A stretch of 16,289 nt of DNA, taken from the NCBI GenBank assembly GCA_002409285.1, contig DHUT01000031.1, positions 1-16,289 of the forward strand. Direction: 5' to 3'. Under the pieces are notes generated by a model. The model was not told the origin of the DNA, searched no databases, and saw only the letters and a program-made list of their open reading frames with translations. This DNA comes from Firmicutes bacterium UBA5227 (GTDB lineage: Bacteria; Bacillota; Clostridia; Tissierellales; Sedimentibacteraceae). Below are positions 8,067-14,589 of this stretch, one piece after another. The position numbers and the translations under genes were made by a program. Positions within the stretch are counted from its first letter, which is position 1. Every line of letters starts with the position of its first letter.

Positions 8067-8486
8067 ATGAAAAAAGTAAGTGAAATTTACAAGCCCTATA
8101 TGTTACGTCCTATTCTTTATAAAATAATTACAAGATTTGGGATAGGTTTGATTCTGGCAATTTTATGGGATAGATTTTTAAATGTGAAGAATCTATTTTC
8201 AATGTCAGCCTATGCGTTTTTTACCGTAGGTTTTTTCTTTCTTGCATTGGCATGGTTTAATTACCTGAAAATAGATGGCCTTAAGATAAAACATGTTAAT
8301 ATGAATGAGCCAAAGAAGAAAGAGTCCAAGCATAAAATAAAAACCATGACGGATTATACACAAGAAGAACCCGAATCTATGTATGTGATTGATGAAAAAG
8401 AAGAGCTGATCATAGTTTTTAGTTCTAATTTAGCGACTGGTCTATGTTTTATTATTTTTTCAATTATATCAATGCTTATTAACTAA
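8067..8486 (+). CDS. Small predicted membrane protein, function unknown
   Basis: This 139-residue protein belongs to no family I recognise. Hydrophobic segments lie at about 18-36, 46-66 and 114-137. Between the last two is a charged, Lys/Glu-rich stretch of some 45 residues (including KKKESKHK and EEPES), probably cytoplasmic or surface-exposed. The ribosome binding site AGGAAGGAAG (8054-8063) sits directly before the ATG and directly after the operon terminator. No convincing promoter is visible between oppF and this gene, so expression may depend on terminator read-through. It converges with the chemotaxis receptor gene; a shared bidirectional terminator lies between them. A role in peptide transport is possible only by position. 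Confidence 0.75.
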   Translation: MKKVSEIYKPYMLRPILYKIITRFGIGLILAILWDRFLNVKNLFSMSAYAFFTVGFFFLALAWFNYLKIDGLKIKHVNMNEPKKKESKHKIKTMTDYTQEEPESMYVIDEKEELIIVFSSNLATGLCFIIFSIISMLIN

Positions 8487-8562
8487 GCACTGTTATTTAC
8501 ATTAAAGCAGAAGCGATGGTTCTGTTCAGATTTCATTTAACGGCAGCAACTCTTAATAAAAG

Positions 8563-8605
8563 AAACCCCGTAATTCCATGGAAGGAAAATTATGGGGTTT
8601 TAATA
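8563..8605. terminator. Bidirectional intrinsic terminator between convergent genes
   Basis: AAACCCCGTAATT (8563-8575) pairs with AATTATGGGGTTT (8588-8600), a 13-bp stem with one G-U pair and a 12-nt loop. TTTT follows on the plus strand; the AAA flank gives a T tract on the minus strand. It lies between the small membrane protein (plus) and the chemotaxis receptor (minus) and can end both transcripts. Confidence 0.85.
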
Positions 8606-8617
8606 TACAAATAATAT

Positions 8618-9904
8618 TTATGCGGTCTGAACTGTATCATCCCGAAGCTGTACAATTGATACCATATCATTCAGAGTTTCTGCCTGACCTGAAAGTTCTT
8701 CGCTTGCCGCACTGTTTTCTTCTGCTGTTGCAGAATTTGTCTGGATAATGTCTGCAATTTGTTCTATGCTTACAGTTACCTGATTAACGGATACTGACTG
8801 CTCCTGGGCTCTTGCAGAAATTTCGTTTATGCTTTCAGTTATGACATTTGCGTCCTTAGCCACTACAGCAAGTGCCTTAGATGCATTATCTGCGGCATAA
8901 GTTCCTTCCTTTACAGCCTTAAGGGTATCTTCCAACAAGTCCGTTGTGTTTTTTGCGGCATCGGCACTCTTTACAGCCAGATTGCGCACCTCATCTGCCA
9001 CAACTGCAAAGCCCTTTCCTGCTTCGCCCGCCCTTGCAGCCTCCACTGCTGCATTCAGAGCAAGTATATTGGTTTGGAAAGCAATGTCCTCTATTGTCTT
9101 GATTATTTTTATTATTTCATCTGATTTTCCGTCGATTAGTGTCATGGTATCAACAGTATCTCTCATTTGAGCAATTCCACTGTCCAGTGCATTGCTTAGA
9201 ATCTTTACTTTATTGCTTGTATCCGATGCATTTTGAGCGGTTATATTAACCTCATGTGATATTTCCTGAATTGAAGCAGATAATTCCTCAACTGTACTTG
9301 CCTGTTCAGCAGTACTTTGTGATAAAAGCTGTGATGAACTTGACACCTGCTCTGAGCCGGAAGCAATTTCCTGTGAAGAAATATGTATGTTTTTAAAAGT
9401 TCTGTTAAGGTCATTTACTATGTTAGTTAAAGAAGAGCTTATGGCTTTAAAATCTCCTATGTACTCTTTTTCGATAACTATGTTGAAGTATCCGTTTTCA
9501 ATTTGACTTAAGACATTATGAATATCAGAAAGCTGCTCTTTAATTACCAAAGCTGCCTCCTGGTAGGCTTTGCAAAGCTGTCCCAGTTCATCATTTGAAT
9601 AGCCCTTTACTTCTGTTTCCGAGCTTAGTATGCCATTTTTCATGTCCTCTGCCAAAGAGATTGCATAATTGACGGGCATAAAAATTTTTTTAACCATGGA
9701 ATAAACTATAAAATATAAAATAATAATACCTGCAATTAATAATATAAATGTTTCGGCTGCAGCACCACCTGAATTTAACTTGATACCATTTAAAGGACCA
9801 AGAATCAACAAAACACAAATTATAATTGTTACTAACAATATAGCCATAACAACTTTTAAAGCTGTTTTCTTAGCTATTTTATTTTTTGATAAAAATCTCG
9901 ACAT
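8618..9904 (-). CDS. Methyl-accepting chemotaxis protein with minimal extracellular region
   Basis: This membrane chemoreceptor signals through CheW/CheA to the flagellar motor. Counting from the chosen ATG (428 residues), two membrane helices lie at about 16-39 and 51-70 with only a dozen residues between them, so there is no usual periplasmic sensor domain. A HAMP-type linker follows (about 71-124), then a second HAMP-like segment with GDFKAISSSLTNIVNDLN. The long helical signalling hairpin has the conserved tip EDIAFQTNILALNAAVEAAR, then AGEAGKGFAVVADEVRNLA. Glu-rich helix ends (STAEQASTVEEL, TAEENSAASEEL) are probable methylation sites. An upstream ATG at 9922 would add six residues, but it lacks a ribosome binding site. 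GGAGG (9920-9916 on the minus strand) lies inside that extension, 11 nt before the ATG at 9904. A sigma-D-like promoter lies upstream. The ligand is unknown. Confidence 0.9.
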   Translation of the reverse strand: MSRFLSKNKIAKKTALKVVMAILLVTIIICVLLILGPLNGIKLNSGGAAAETFILLIAGIIILYFIVYSMVKKIFMPVNYAISLAEDMKNGILSSETEVKGYSNDELGQLCKAYQEAALVIKEQLSDIHNVLSQIENGYFNIVIEKEYIGDFKAISSSLTNIVNDLNRTFKNIHISSQEIASGSEQVSSSSQLLSQSTAEQASTVEELSASIQEISHEVNITAQNASDTSNKVKILSNALDSGIAQMRDTVDTMTLIDGKSDEIIKIIKTIEDIAFQTNILALNAAVEAARAGEAGKGFAVVADEVRNLAVKSADAAKNTTDLLEDTLKAVKEGTYAADNASKALAVVAKDANVITESINEISARAQEQSVSVNQVTVSIEQIADIIQTNSATAEENSAASEELSGQAETLNDMVSIVQLRDDTVQTA

Positions 9905-9944
9905 TTTAAGATTAGCCTCCATCTTCTAAACAATTCCAATATAA

Positions 9945-9971
9945 ATATCGGCAAAATAACAAAAAAATGAA
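9945..9971 (-). promoter_or_regulatory. Likely sigma-D (FliA-type) promoter of the chemotaxis receptor gene
   Basis: Read on the minus strand, GCCGATAT (9952-9945) is identical to the -10 of Bacillus subtilis sigma-D promoters. Fifteen nt upstream is TTCA (9971-9968), a 2-of-4 match to the -35 TAAA. Transcription would start near 9938, leaving about 34 nt of leader to the ATG at 9904 but only about 15 nt to the ATG at 9922. Sigma-D control suits a motility/chemotaxis gene. Confidence 0.6.
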
Positions 9972-9972
9972 T

Positions 9973-9983
9973 TGGTATATAAT
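9973..9983 (+). promoter_or_regulatory. Possible extended -10 promoter element
   Basis: TGGTATATAAT contains TGn followed by TATATA and an overlapping exact TATAAT (9978-9983). No -35 match is found at the right distance. It precedes the small ORF at 10020-10151 and could give a second, basal promoter for the sigma-factor transcript. Confidence 0.25.
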
Positions 9984-10019
9984 GTAAATATAATCACAAC
10001 TAAAGGAGTCAAAGAGACA

Positions 10020-10151
10020 ATGTTGTTGAGCAATCTAATGTATAGTGATAAAATTAGAAATTTCCGAATGTTTTCCAATCTTGCTTTTTTAATCAAAAAA
10101 AATATATTCTTGCAACAACTATATAGTTTTTATCGTATATGGTATGAATGA
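10020..10151 (+). CDS. Candidate 43-residue small ORF, doubtful
   Basis: ATG at 10020 follows AAAGGAG (10002-10008) by 11 nt and a TATAAT element by about 40 nt. The predicted peptide is short, basic and aromatic (ending in FYRIWYE), with no recognised domain or clear signal peptide. It overlaps the ECF-type promoter at 10111-10137, which would be awkward if both were used together. It may be a small protein, a leader peptide or a chance frame. In the 311 bases between the two divergent genes I see otherwise only promoter elements. Confidence 0.2.
   Translation: MLLSNLMYSDKIRNFRMFSNLAFLIKKNIFLQQLYSFYRIWYE
10111..10137 (+). promoter_or_regulatory. Putative ECF-sigma promoter for the sigma-factor gene (autoregulation)
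   Basis: TGCAAC (10111-10116), 17 nt, then CGTA (10134-10137). This resembles ECF promoters of the TGAAAC-N16-CGTA class of Bacillus. The identical pair with identical spacing recurs at 11565-11591 before the first secreted-protein gene of the same cluster. Transcription would start near 10145, about 90 nt before the sigma-factor ATG. Confidence 0.55.
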
Positions 10152-10233
10152 GTAAGTTGTGTAGTAAATCAAATTGATAAGTTTTTAACTTTCAGATATA
10201 ATTGCAATAGTAAGTTTTACATAAGGAGGCAGT

Positions 10234-10824
10234 ATGATAATTTATTTATCGATGATTGACAATCAGGTAGACAGAGATAAGTTTGAATTTATTTATGATA
10301 ATTACAGATATACCATGCTTTATGCAGCCAGGGGCGAATTAAGAGATGAATATCTGGCAGAAGATGCAGTTCAGGAGGCGTTTATGGCTATAGTAAAAAA
10401 TATTTCATGCATTTCCATAGAAGACTGCAACAAACTGCGCAGACTTGTCGTAATTATTACGAAGAATAAAGCTGTTGATATTATAAGAAAAAGAGAAAAA
10501 GGGCGAAAAAAAAATAATTTAGAGGGAGAAGAGGAAATAGAAAAGACAGAAATAATACCAATTGATGATATTTTAGATACGGAAGAGGAACCTGCAGAAG
10601 AGGTCCTGAATAAAATCATGTCCGTTCACGGGATGAATAGACTTACGGAAATTATTAAAAATTTTGACGATCTGTACAGAATTCCCCTTGAATTAAGCTT
10701 GTTGTATGGATACAACCACAAAGAAATTTCCGGTATATTGGGTATTTCTGAAAATCTTGTGAGAACAAGGATTTTCAGAGGAAAACAACAGCTTAAACAA
10801 ATAATAATGAAGGAGATGGAGTGA
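10234..10824 (+). CDS. ECF-type RNA polymerase sigma factor
   Basis: This 196-residue sigma-70 family factor directs RNA polymerase to a small regulon. Region 2 covers about residues 13-88: the core-binding LAEDAVQEAFMAIVKN and the -10-recognition segment ITKNKAVDIIRKREK. An acidic linker (about 95-128) leads to region 4 (136-190), whose helix-turn-helix YNHKEISGILGISENLVRTRI should read the -35. The MIIYLSMID start is typical of a Firmicutes ECF group. AAGGAGG (10223-10229) lies just 4 nt before the ATG, which is short, but the family-typical N-terminus supports this start. Its stop overlaps the next gene's ATG by one base (TGATG), so sigma and anti-sigma should be made in step. A promoter it may itself recognise lies upstream. 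Inducing signal and exact group are unknown. Confidence 0.92.
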   Translation: MIIYLSMIDNQVDRDKFEFIYDNYRYTMLYAARGELRDEYLAEDAVQEAFMAIVKNISCISIEDCNKLRRLVVIITKNKAVDIIRKREKGRKKNNLEGEEEIEKTEIIPIDDILDTEEEPAEEVLNKIMSVHGMNRLTEIIKNFDDLYRIPLELSLLYGYNHKEISGILGISENLVRTRIFRGKQQLKQIIMKEME

Positions 10825-11549
10825 TGGAACTAAATAAAAAGCAGAAAGATTCACTTTTTGAAGCTCTGTTACGCTACGGTGTAAAAGAAAGCGCAATTCA
10901 GGAAATTAATGAAATGCCAACTGAGGAACAGATTAAAGAAGAAATTCATTTTTCAGAATCATTTGAAAACAGGATGAATACATTCATCAGCAGACGTAAA
11001 AATAAAAGAACTGAAAAAAAAGTACTTTCCTATGGCAAAAGGATTGCCGTATTTGTATCTGTGATTGTATCCCTCAGCTTTGGTACACTGATGACTGCGG
11101 AGGCTGTACAAAAAGCTGTTATAAATACAATGGTTGAATGGTATGAGGATCACAACGGATTTACCTTTGAAAATACAAGCGGCAAGTCCCCGGAAGAAAT
11201 TCTGAAGGAGTCAGAAATAAAGATGCCTTCCTATATACCCACAGGATTTAAATTAGATGAATCTGAAGAATATGACGATTATAAATTTTATTTATATAAA
11301 AATGAAGAAGGGAAAAATCTTGTATTCACAGCCCAGGTTGTCACAGACAAAAGCCAGACATTTATAGATAACGAGCATACAGATTATGAAATTATAGAAA
11401 TCAACGGAAATGAAGTTTATTTGTTTTCGGGCAAAGAAGATAATTATGACTATGCTTCAGCGATGTGGATTCATGAAAATGTAGTCTACGACATTGATTC
11501 ATGGATAGGTGTCATAGAGGTAATAAGGATGGCAAAAAGTTTTAAATAG
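10824..11549 (+). CDS. Membrane anti-sigma factor with DUF4367-like extracellular domain
   Basis: This 241-residue protein starts at an ATG overlapping the sigma stop (TGATG). AAGGAG (10810-10815) is 8 nt upstream, so this ATG is preferred over a GTG one codon earlier. Residues 1-70 are a charged cytoplasmic part (EEIHFSESFENRMNTFISRRKNK) that should hold the sigma factor. One membrane helix spans about 73-94. The extracellular part (about 95-241) carries a DUF4367-type pattern: MPSYIPTGFKLDES, then a KFYLYKNEEGKNLVF strand pair and a C-terminal VVYDIDSWIGVIEVIRMAKS segment. No zinc-binding HxxxCxxC anti-sigma motif is present. By family and position it probably sequesters the ECF sigma factor until an envelope signal acts on its ectodomain. 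No terminator follows; the next gene has its own ECF-like promoter. Confidence 0.85.
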   Translation: MELNKKQKDSLFEALLRYGVKESAIQEINEMPTEEQIKEEIHFSESFENRMNTFISRRKNKRTEKKVLSYGKRIAVFVSVIVSLSFGTLMTAEAVQKAVINTMVEWYEDHNGFTFENTSGKSPEEILKESEIKMPSYIPTGFKLDESEEYDDYKFYLYKNEEGKNLVFTAQVVTDKSQTFIDNEHTDYEIIEINGNEVYLFSGKEDNYDYASAMWIHENVVYDIDSWIGVIEVIRMAKSFK

Positions 11550-11564
11550 AAAAGTTAAAAAAGC

Positions 11565-11591
11565 TGCAACGTTTGTCCAACTTTCAACGTA
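11565..11591 (+). promoter_or_regulatory. Putative ECF-sigma promoter before the first secreted-protein gene
   Basis: TGCAAC (11565-11570), 17 nt, then CGTA (11588-11591): exactly the element and spacing found before the sigma gene at 10111-10137. The expected start of transcription is near 11600, giving a leader of about 35 nt with the ribosome binding site AGGAGG (11618-11623) inside it. This geometry is ideal for the ATG at 11633. Confidence 0.6.
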
Positions 11592-11632
11592 CTTATAGTA
11601 AAGATAAAAAATTAATCAGGAGGTTACAAGAA

Positions 11633-12058
11633 ATGAGCAAGAAATTATTAGCATTTGTAGTGATTTTAGCTATGGTGGCAGGAGGGACAACTGCCTATGC
11701 AGAGACAATAAGAACGAATGTACCCGAAAGCGGTGAAATCATTATCGTTCCGTTTTGGGATTATGCACAAGATGTTAAACCTGTTATTTCCTTTACAAAC
11801 AGCAAATATTCAGGGCAAATATATGGTAATTCAGATGTTACCAAAATATCCATGACTGTTGTTTTGAGTGTGAAAAATTCAAACGGGACATATTCAGAGG
11901 TAAGCAGGACAAGCGGTAGTTCAAATACAAATGTTATTACAAAATCAAATTCATATTATTACGTGAAGGGAAATACATACAAGCTAACTGTAACAGGACA
12001 GGTATACGTCGGTTCATCATACGAAACGGTAGAAAAATCAATAACAGCTACATATTAA
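11633..12058 (+). CDS. Small secreted protein, DUF6147-like, function unknown
   Basis: This 141-residue protein has a clear Sec signal peptide: MSKK, a hydrophobic core, and a cleavage site after AYA (residue 23). The mature part of about 118 residues has no Cys and alternates polar and hydrophobic residues as in a beta sandwich. Features are PFWDYAQDV near the start, SGQIYGNSDVTKISMTVVLSVKNSNGTYSEV, then YYYVKGNTYKLTVTGQVYVGSSYETVE. This order resembles the DUF6147 family of small clostridial secreted proteins as I remember it; a profile search would be needed to confirm. The frame is open 20 codons further upstream to a TTG, but that stretch carries the promoter, and AGGAGG (11618-11623) is 9 nt before this ATG. 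It probably belongs to the sigma-factor regulon. Confidence 0.8.
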   Translation: MSKKLLAFVVILAMVAGGTTAYAETIRTNVPESGEIIIVPFWDYAQDVKPVISFTNSKYSGQIYGNSDVTKISMTVVLSVKNSNGTYSEVSRTSGSSNTNVITKSNSYYYVKGNTYKLTVTGQVYVGSSYETVEKSITATY

Positions 12059-12095
12059 TAAAATAATGTTTTTTGGAAATAAAATATTAAATTGC

Positions 12096-12118
12096 TTGAA
12101 AAGCGGGCCAGCTTTCAA
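12096..12118 (+). repeat. Imperfect hairpin between the two secreted-protein genes
   Basis: TTGAAAAGC (12096-12104) pairs with GCTTTCAA (12111-12118) with one bulged A and a 6-nt loop. It is followed by an A-rich, not T-rich, sequence, so it is a poor terminator. It might instead act as an RNA stability or attenuation element just before the ribosome binding site at 12131. Confidence 0.3.
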
Positions 12119-12145
12119 ATAAAATAATAGAAAGGAGTGAGTGTT

Positions 12146-12526
12146 TTGATAAGTAAAAGACAGATAATATCAGTGATGGTTCTTTGCTGCATGTTGTTAT
12201 CGTTCGGAGTTGCTTATGGTGCTACACAATATTCATACGCTACACTTAATTCTACATCAAACTCAGTTAAAGGAAGCAACATAAATGGTGGAAGTGGAAC
12301 ACTTAGCGGTGCTTTAAATTCATCAGGTGGGACAGTAGAAGTGGCTGCATATAAGGTCTTAGCATTATACCCTGACACAAAAGTAACCAGTTTTCAAACA
12401 TCGAGTACAAGCTCTCAAACATTAGACGGCATTAGCCTTGATGCATATGAGAATTTGTTTTACGTGAAATTAACTAGAGTATCTGGAGCGCCGAGTGCAT
12501 GGGGACAACTGAAGAGTGTGCATTAA
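12146..12526 (+). CDS. Small secreted Ser/Thr/Gly-rich protein, family unknown
   Basis: This 126-residue protein starts at TTG 12146, because AAAGGAG (12131-12137) lies 8 nt upstream. A GTG at 12137 is in frame but overlaps that site. Residues 1-25 form a Sec signal peptide (ISKRQ, then IISVMVLCCMLLSFGVAYG) with cleavage probably after AYG. The mature part of about 100 residues is rich in Ser, Thr and Gly and has no Cys. The layout is YATLNSTSNSVKGS, GSGTLSGALNSSGG, VEVAAYKVLALYPD and YENLFYVKLTRVSG, suggesting a compact beta protein. I do not recognise the family. It is not an evident copy of the preceding secreted protein. No ECF-type element precedes it, so it is probably co-transcribed from the promoter at 11565. 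It may be a substrate or partner of the ABC transporter encoded next, but only gene order suggests this. Confidence 0.75.
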   Translation: MISKRQIISVMVLCCMLLSFGVAYGATQYSYATLNSTSNSVKGSNINGGSGTLSGALNSSGGTVEVAAYKVLALYPDTKVTSFQTSSTSSQTLDGISLDAYENLFYVKLTRVSGAPSAWGQLKSVH

Positions 12527-12548
12527 CTTACTAATGCGAAATACAAAA

Positions 12549-12583
12549 GCAAGGGGTATGAAGACATACTTTGTGCTCCTTGC
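12549..12583 (+). repeat. Nested inverted repeats before the permease gene
   Basis: GCAAGG (12549-12554) is complementary to CCTTGC (12578-12583). Inside it, GTATG (12556-12560) is complementary to CATAC (12565-12569) with a 4-nt loop. The stem ends 10 bases before the permease ribosome binding site GGAGGG (12594-12599). There is no T tract, so a translation-modulating structure is more likely than a terminator. Confidence 0.35.
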
Positions 12584-12602
12584 GCAAATCCATGGAGGGT
12601 AT

Positions 12603-14585
12603 ATGAATTTATTTAACTCTATTATGAAAATGGAACTTCTGACTTACAGAAGAAACAAGCTGTATTATTTTACAGGAATAATACTGTTATTATACTTACT
12701 TCTTGGGGGGTATCATTTTCTAAGGGAAGATTACATGGAAGCAGGAGTTATGCTGCAAGGTTCATCATATATCAATATGAGTGCAGCTATGTTGGGACTG
12801 TTTTCGGGGATTATGGCTGGCAGGAGAGACAAGACGGCACATTTTCAGGAAGTGCTTAGTTCATTGCCGGGAGATTCGGTGAGACCTCATGCGAAAATCT
12901 GTTCATGGTTTATAGCTTCAGCCATCCTCACATTGCTTGGATATCTTGATGTACTGGTATTATTTAAAATGGCAGACAGTGAATATCTTCTGTTTAATAA
13001 AGAAATATTGACCTATGTAATAATATATTGGGGCATACCTCTTTTTTCCTGTGGGGTGCTTGGGTACTTTCTTGAATCTGCAATTTCTTCCAACAGGCTT
13101 CTTATTCCTGTGGCACTGCTTTTATGGCTTATAATATCACCGTTTAATATGATTTTATATCCTGTTTTGCCCGAAAGGGTTCTTCAATTGCTTAATGTAG
13201 GAGAAAATGATGCACAGGCATACTATGACGAATATTCAGGACTTCATATTTCCGGCAACTATATTAAAAATGCGTTGGTGTTTTTACTTACTTCTATAGC
13301 TTTGTTTATCAGTGAAGTTGCTTACAAAAAAAGAGATGAAACAGGAAGAAGACAAAAATACACCATGTTGGTTGTAATACTGCTGGCAATGCTTTTCACA
13401 TGCCTTCTGTTCAATTCGATGAATTGGACTGAACATGCCGAAGACAGTATATACTATGGAGCTTTGGATAACATTCCTGTAAAAAGATCGGGAAACAGGG
13501 GACTTCTTATTGAGTCATGCAATATAAAAATATCTTTTACAGAAAACAGCTGCAGTTATATTGCACAGGAATACATAAGCAATATATATGACAGAAGGAT
13601 TCCTTTTACGCTTTACCATGGCCTTGAAGTAATTTCTGTGAAAGCAGAAGATAAAAATATTGATTTTGAAAGAAAAGGAGACATTTTGTATCTTACTCTT
13701 CCTGAAGGAATGGAGCAGAGCCTTATAACTTTTGAGGTAAGAGGCAGTACCGGCAACCTTTTCCCCATATATGAAAATGCTGTTTATATATCTTCTACAT
13801 TCCCATGGTATCCTGTTCCGGGTGAATTTGTCATAGCTCAAAAGGGGTTTCCGTACGGAGATGTGGAATTTAAAAATTTAGAGTTGGAAGAACCTGCAAA
13901 GTTCCATGTGAAAATAGAAGGGAATGACCAGTTTTACAGCAACCTTGAGGAGGTCTCAAAAAATGAATTTCAGGGATTGCAAAAAGGTGTCAGCTTGTTT
14001 AAAGGAATGCTTATTTCAAAAAATATTAACGGTATAGAATACATTGTGCCTCCGGACAGAGTTGATGACATAATATCTAAAATGCCCGAAATCCAAGGAA
14101 AAATAAGTTATATTTCCGAAATAATTGAAAGACCGGCAAAAAAGGTTCCTGAAAAAATATTTGTCAAACCTGAATATTCTTCCTTTCATCAGTATAATTA
14201 TATCTTTGCCCAGGATCATATTACTGCAAGTTTCAGCCGATATAGCACATTAAATGACATTAAAGGTGTGTTCAGGTCATTTTATTGGAATGATATTTAC
14301 AGAGAGGCAGATAATGCTCATGCGTACATTTTCGAAATTGTATTGGAATATATGGAGGAACCTGAAAAAGAATATAGCTATATCAATATTTTTGCAACAG
14401 AAAACAGGGGAGATAATTCTGAATTTTTGCAGGAGCTTTCTACTGAAATAATCAAACTTCATAAATTAAACTCTGAATACTTGAAGGAGCTTTTAAGAGA
14501 TATGTACGGCGAAATTGAAAAAAATCCGGAGCTGCCATTAAGTTACTGGCTGGATAAAATAGATGAGCTAAAAGAGAAAGGATGA
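12603..14585 (+). CDS. ABC-2-type permease with large M1-peptidase-like extracellular domain lacking HEXXH
   Basis: This 660-residue protein has seven membrane helices at about 21-38, 57-73, 98-121, 136-157, 165-187, 223-241 and 253-272, then an extracellular domain of about 390 residues. The membrane part resembles ABC-2-type permeases. The ectodomain begins like the beta domain of M1 aminopeptidase-fused permeases: ISFTENSCSYIAQEYISN, RRIPFTLYHGLEVISV, then FPWYPVPGEFV and FHVKIEG. I find no HEXXH zinc motif or following catalytic Glu, and the region where it would be expected is short, so it is probably not a peptidase. It starts at ATG 12603 after GGAGGG (12594-12599), a short spacing. 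The frame stays open for 29 codons upstream, but no better start exists there. The ATPase follows 4 bases later. The substrate is unknown; export or immunity for the secreted proteins is possible. Confidence 0.8.
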   Translation: MNLFNSIMKMELLTYRRNKLYYFTGIILLLYLLLGGYHFLREDYMEAGVMLQGSSYINMSAAMLGLFSGIMAGRRDKTAHFQEVLSSLPGDSVRPHAKICSWFIASAILTLLGYLDVLVLFKMADSEYLLFNKEILTYVIIYWGIPLFSCGVLGYFLESAISSNRLLIPVALLLWLIISPFNMILYPVLPERVLQLLNVGENDAQAYYDEYSGLHISGNYIKNALVFLLTSIALFISEVAYKKRDETGRRQKYTMLVVILLAMLFTCLLFNSMNWTEHAEDSIYYGALDNIPVKRSGNRGLLIESCNIKISFTENSCSYIAQEYISNIYDRRIPFTLYHGLEVISVKAEDKNIDFERKGDILYLTLPEGMEQSLITFEVRGSTGNLFPIYENAVYISSTFPWYPVPGEFVIAQKGFPYGDVEFKNLELEEPAKFHVKIEGNDQFYSNLEEVSKNEFQGLQKGVSLFKGMLISKNINGIEYIVPPDRVDDIISKMPEIQGKISYISEIIERPAKKVPEKIFVKPEYSSFHQYNYIFAQDHITASFSRYSTLNDIKGVFRSFYWNDIYREADNAHAYIFEIVLEYMEEPEKEYSYINIFATENRGDNSEFLQELSTEIIKLHKLNSEYLKELLRDMYGEIEKNPELPLSYWLDKIDELKEKG

Positions 14586-14589
14586 AAAA

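Noticed and set aside
8946..9170. Plus-strand open frame of 74 codons inside the chemoreceptor gene
   Set aside because: It is a complementary-strand shadow of the conserved alanine-rich signalling hairpin, with no ribosome binding site or domain.
11573..11632. In-frame 20-codon N-terminal extension of the first secreted protein from a TTG
   Set aside because: It has no ribosome binding site, would hide the signal peptide, and contains the -10 of the ECF-type promoter. The ATG at 11633 has AGGAGG at 9 nt.
12137..12145. GTG start for the second secreted protein
   Set aside because: The codon overlaps the ribosome binding site AAAGGAG itself. TTG 12146 has ideal 8-nt spacing and gives a normal signal peptide.
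12516..12602. In-frame 29-codon extension of the permease upstream of ATG 12603, overlapping the preceding gene
   Set aside because: None of the upstream starts has a usable ribosome binding site, and the stretch contains nested inverted repeats. ATG 12603 has GGAGGG, though at short spacing.
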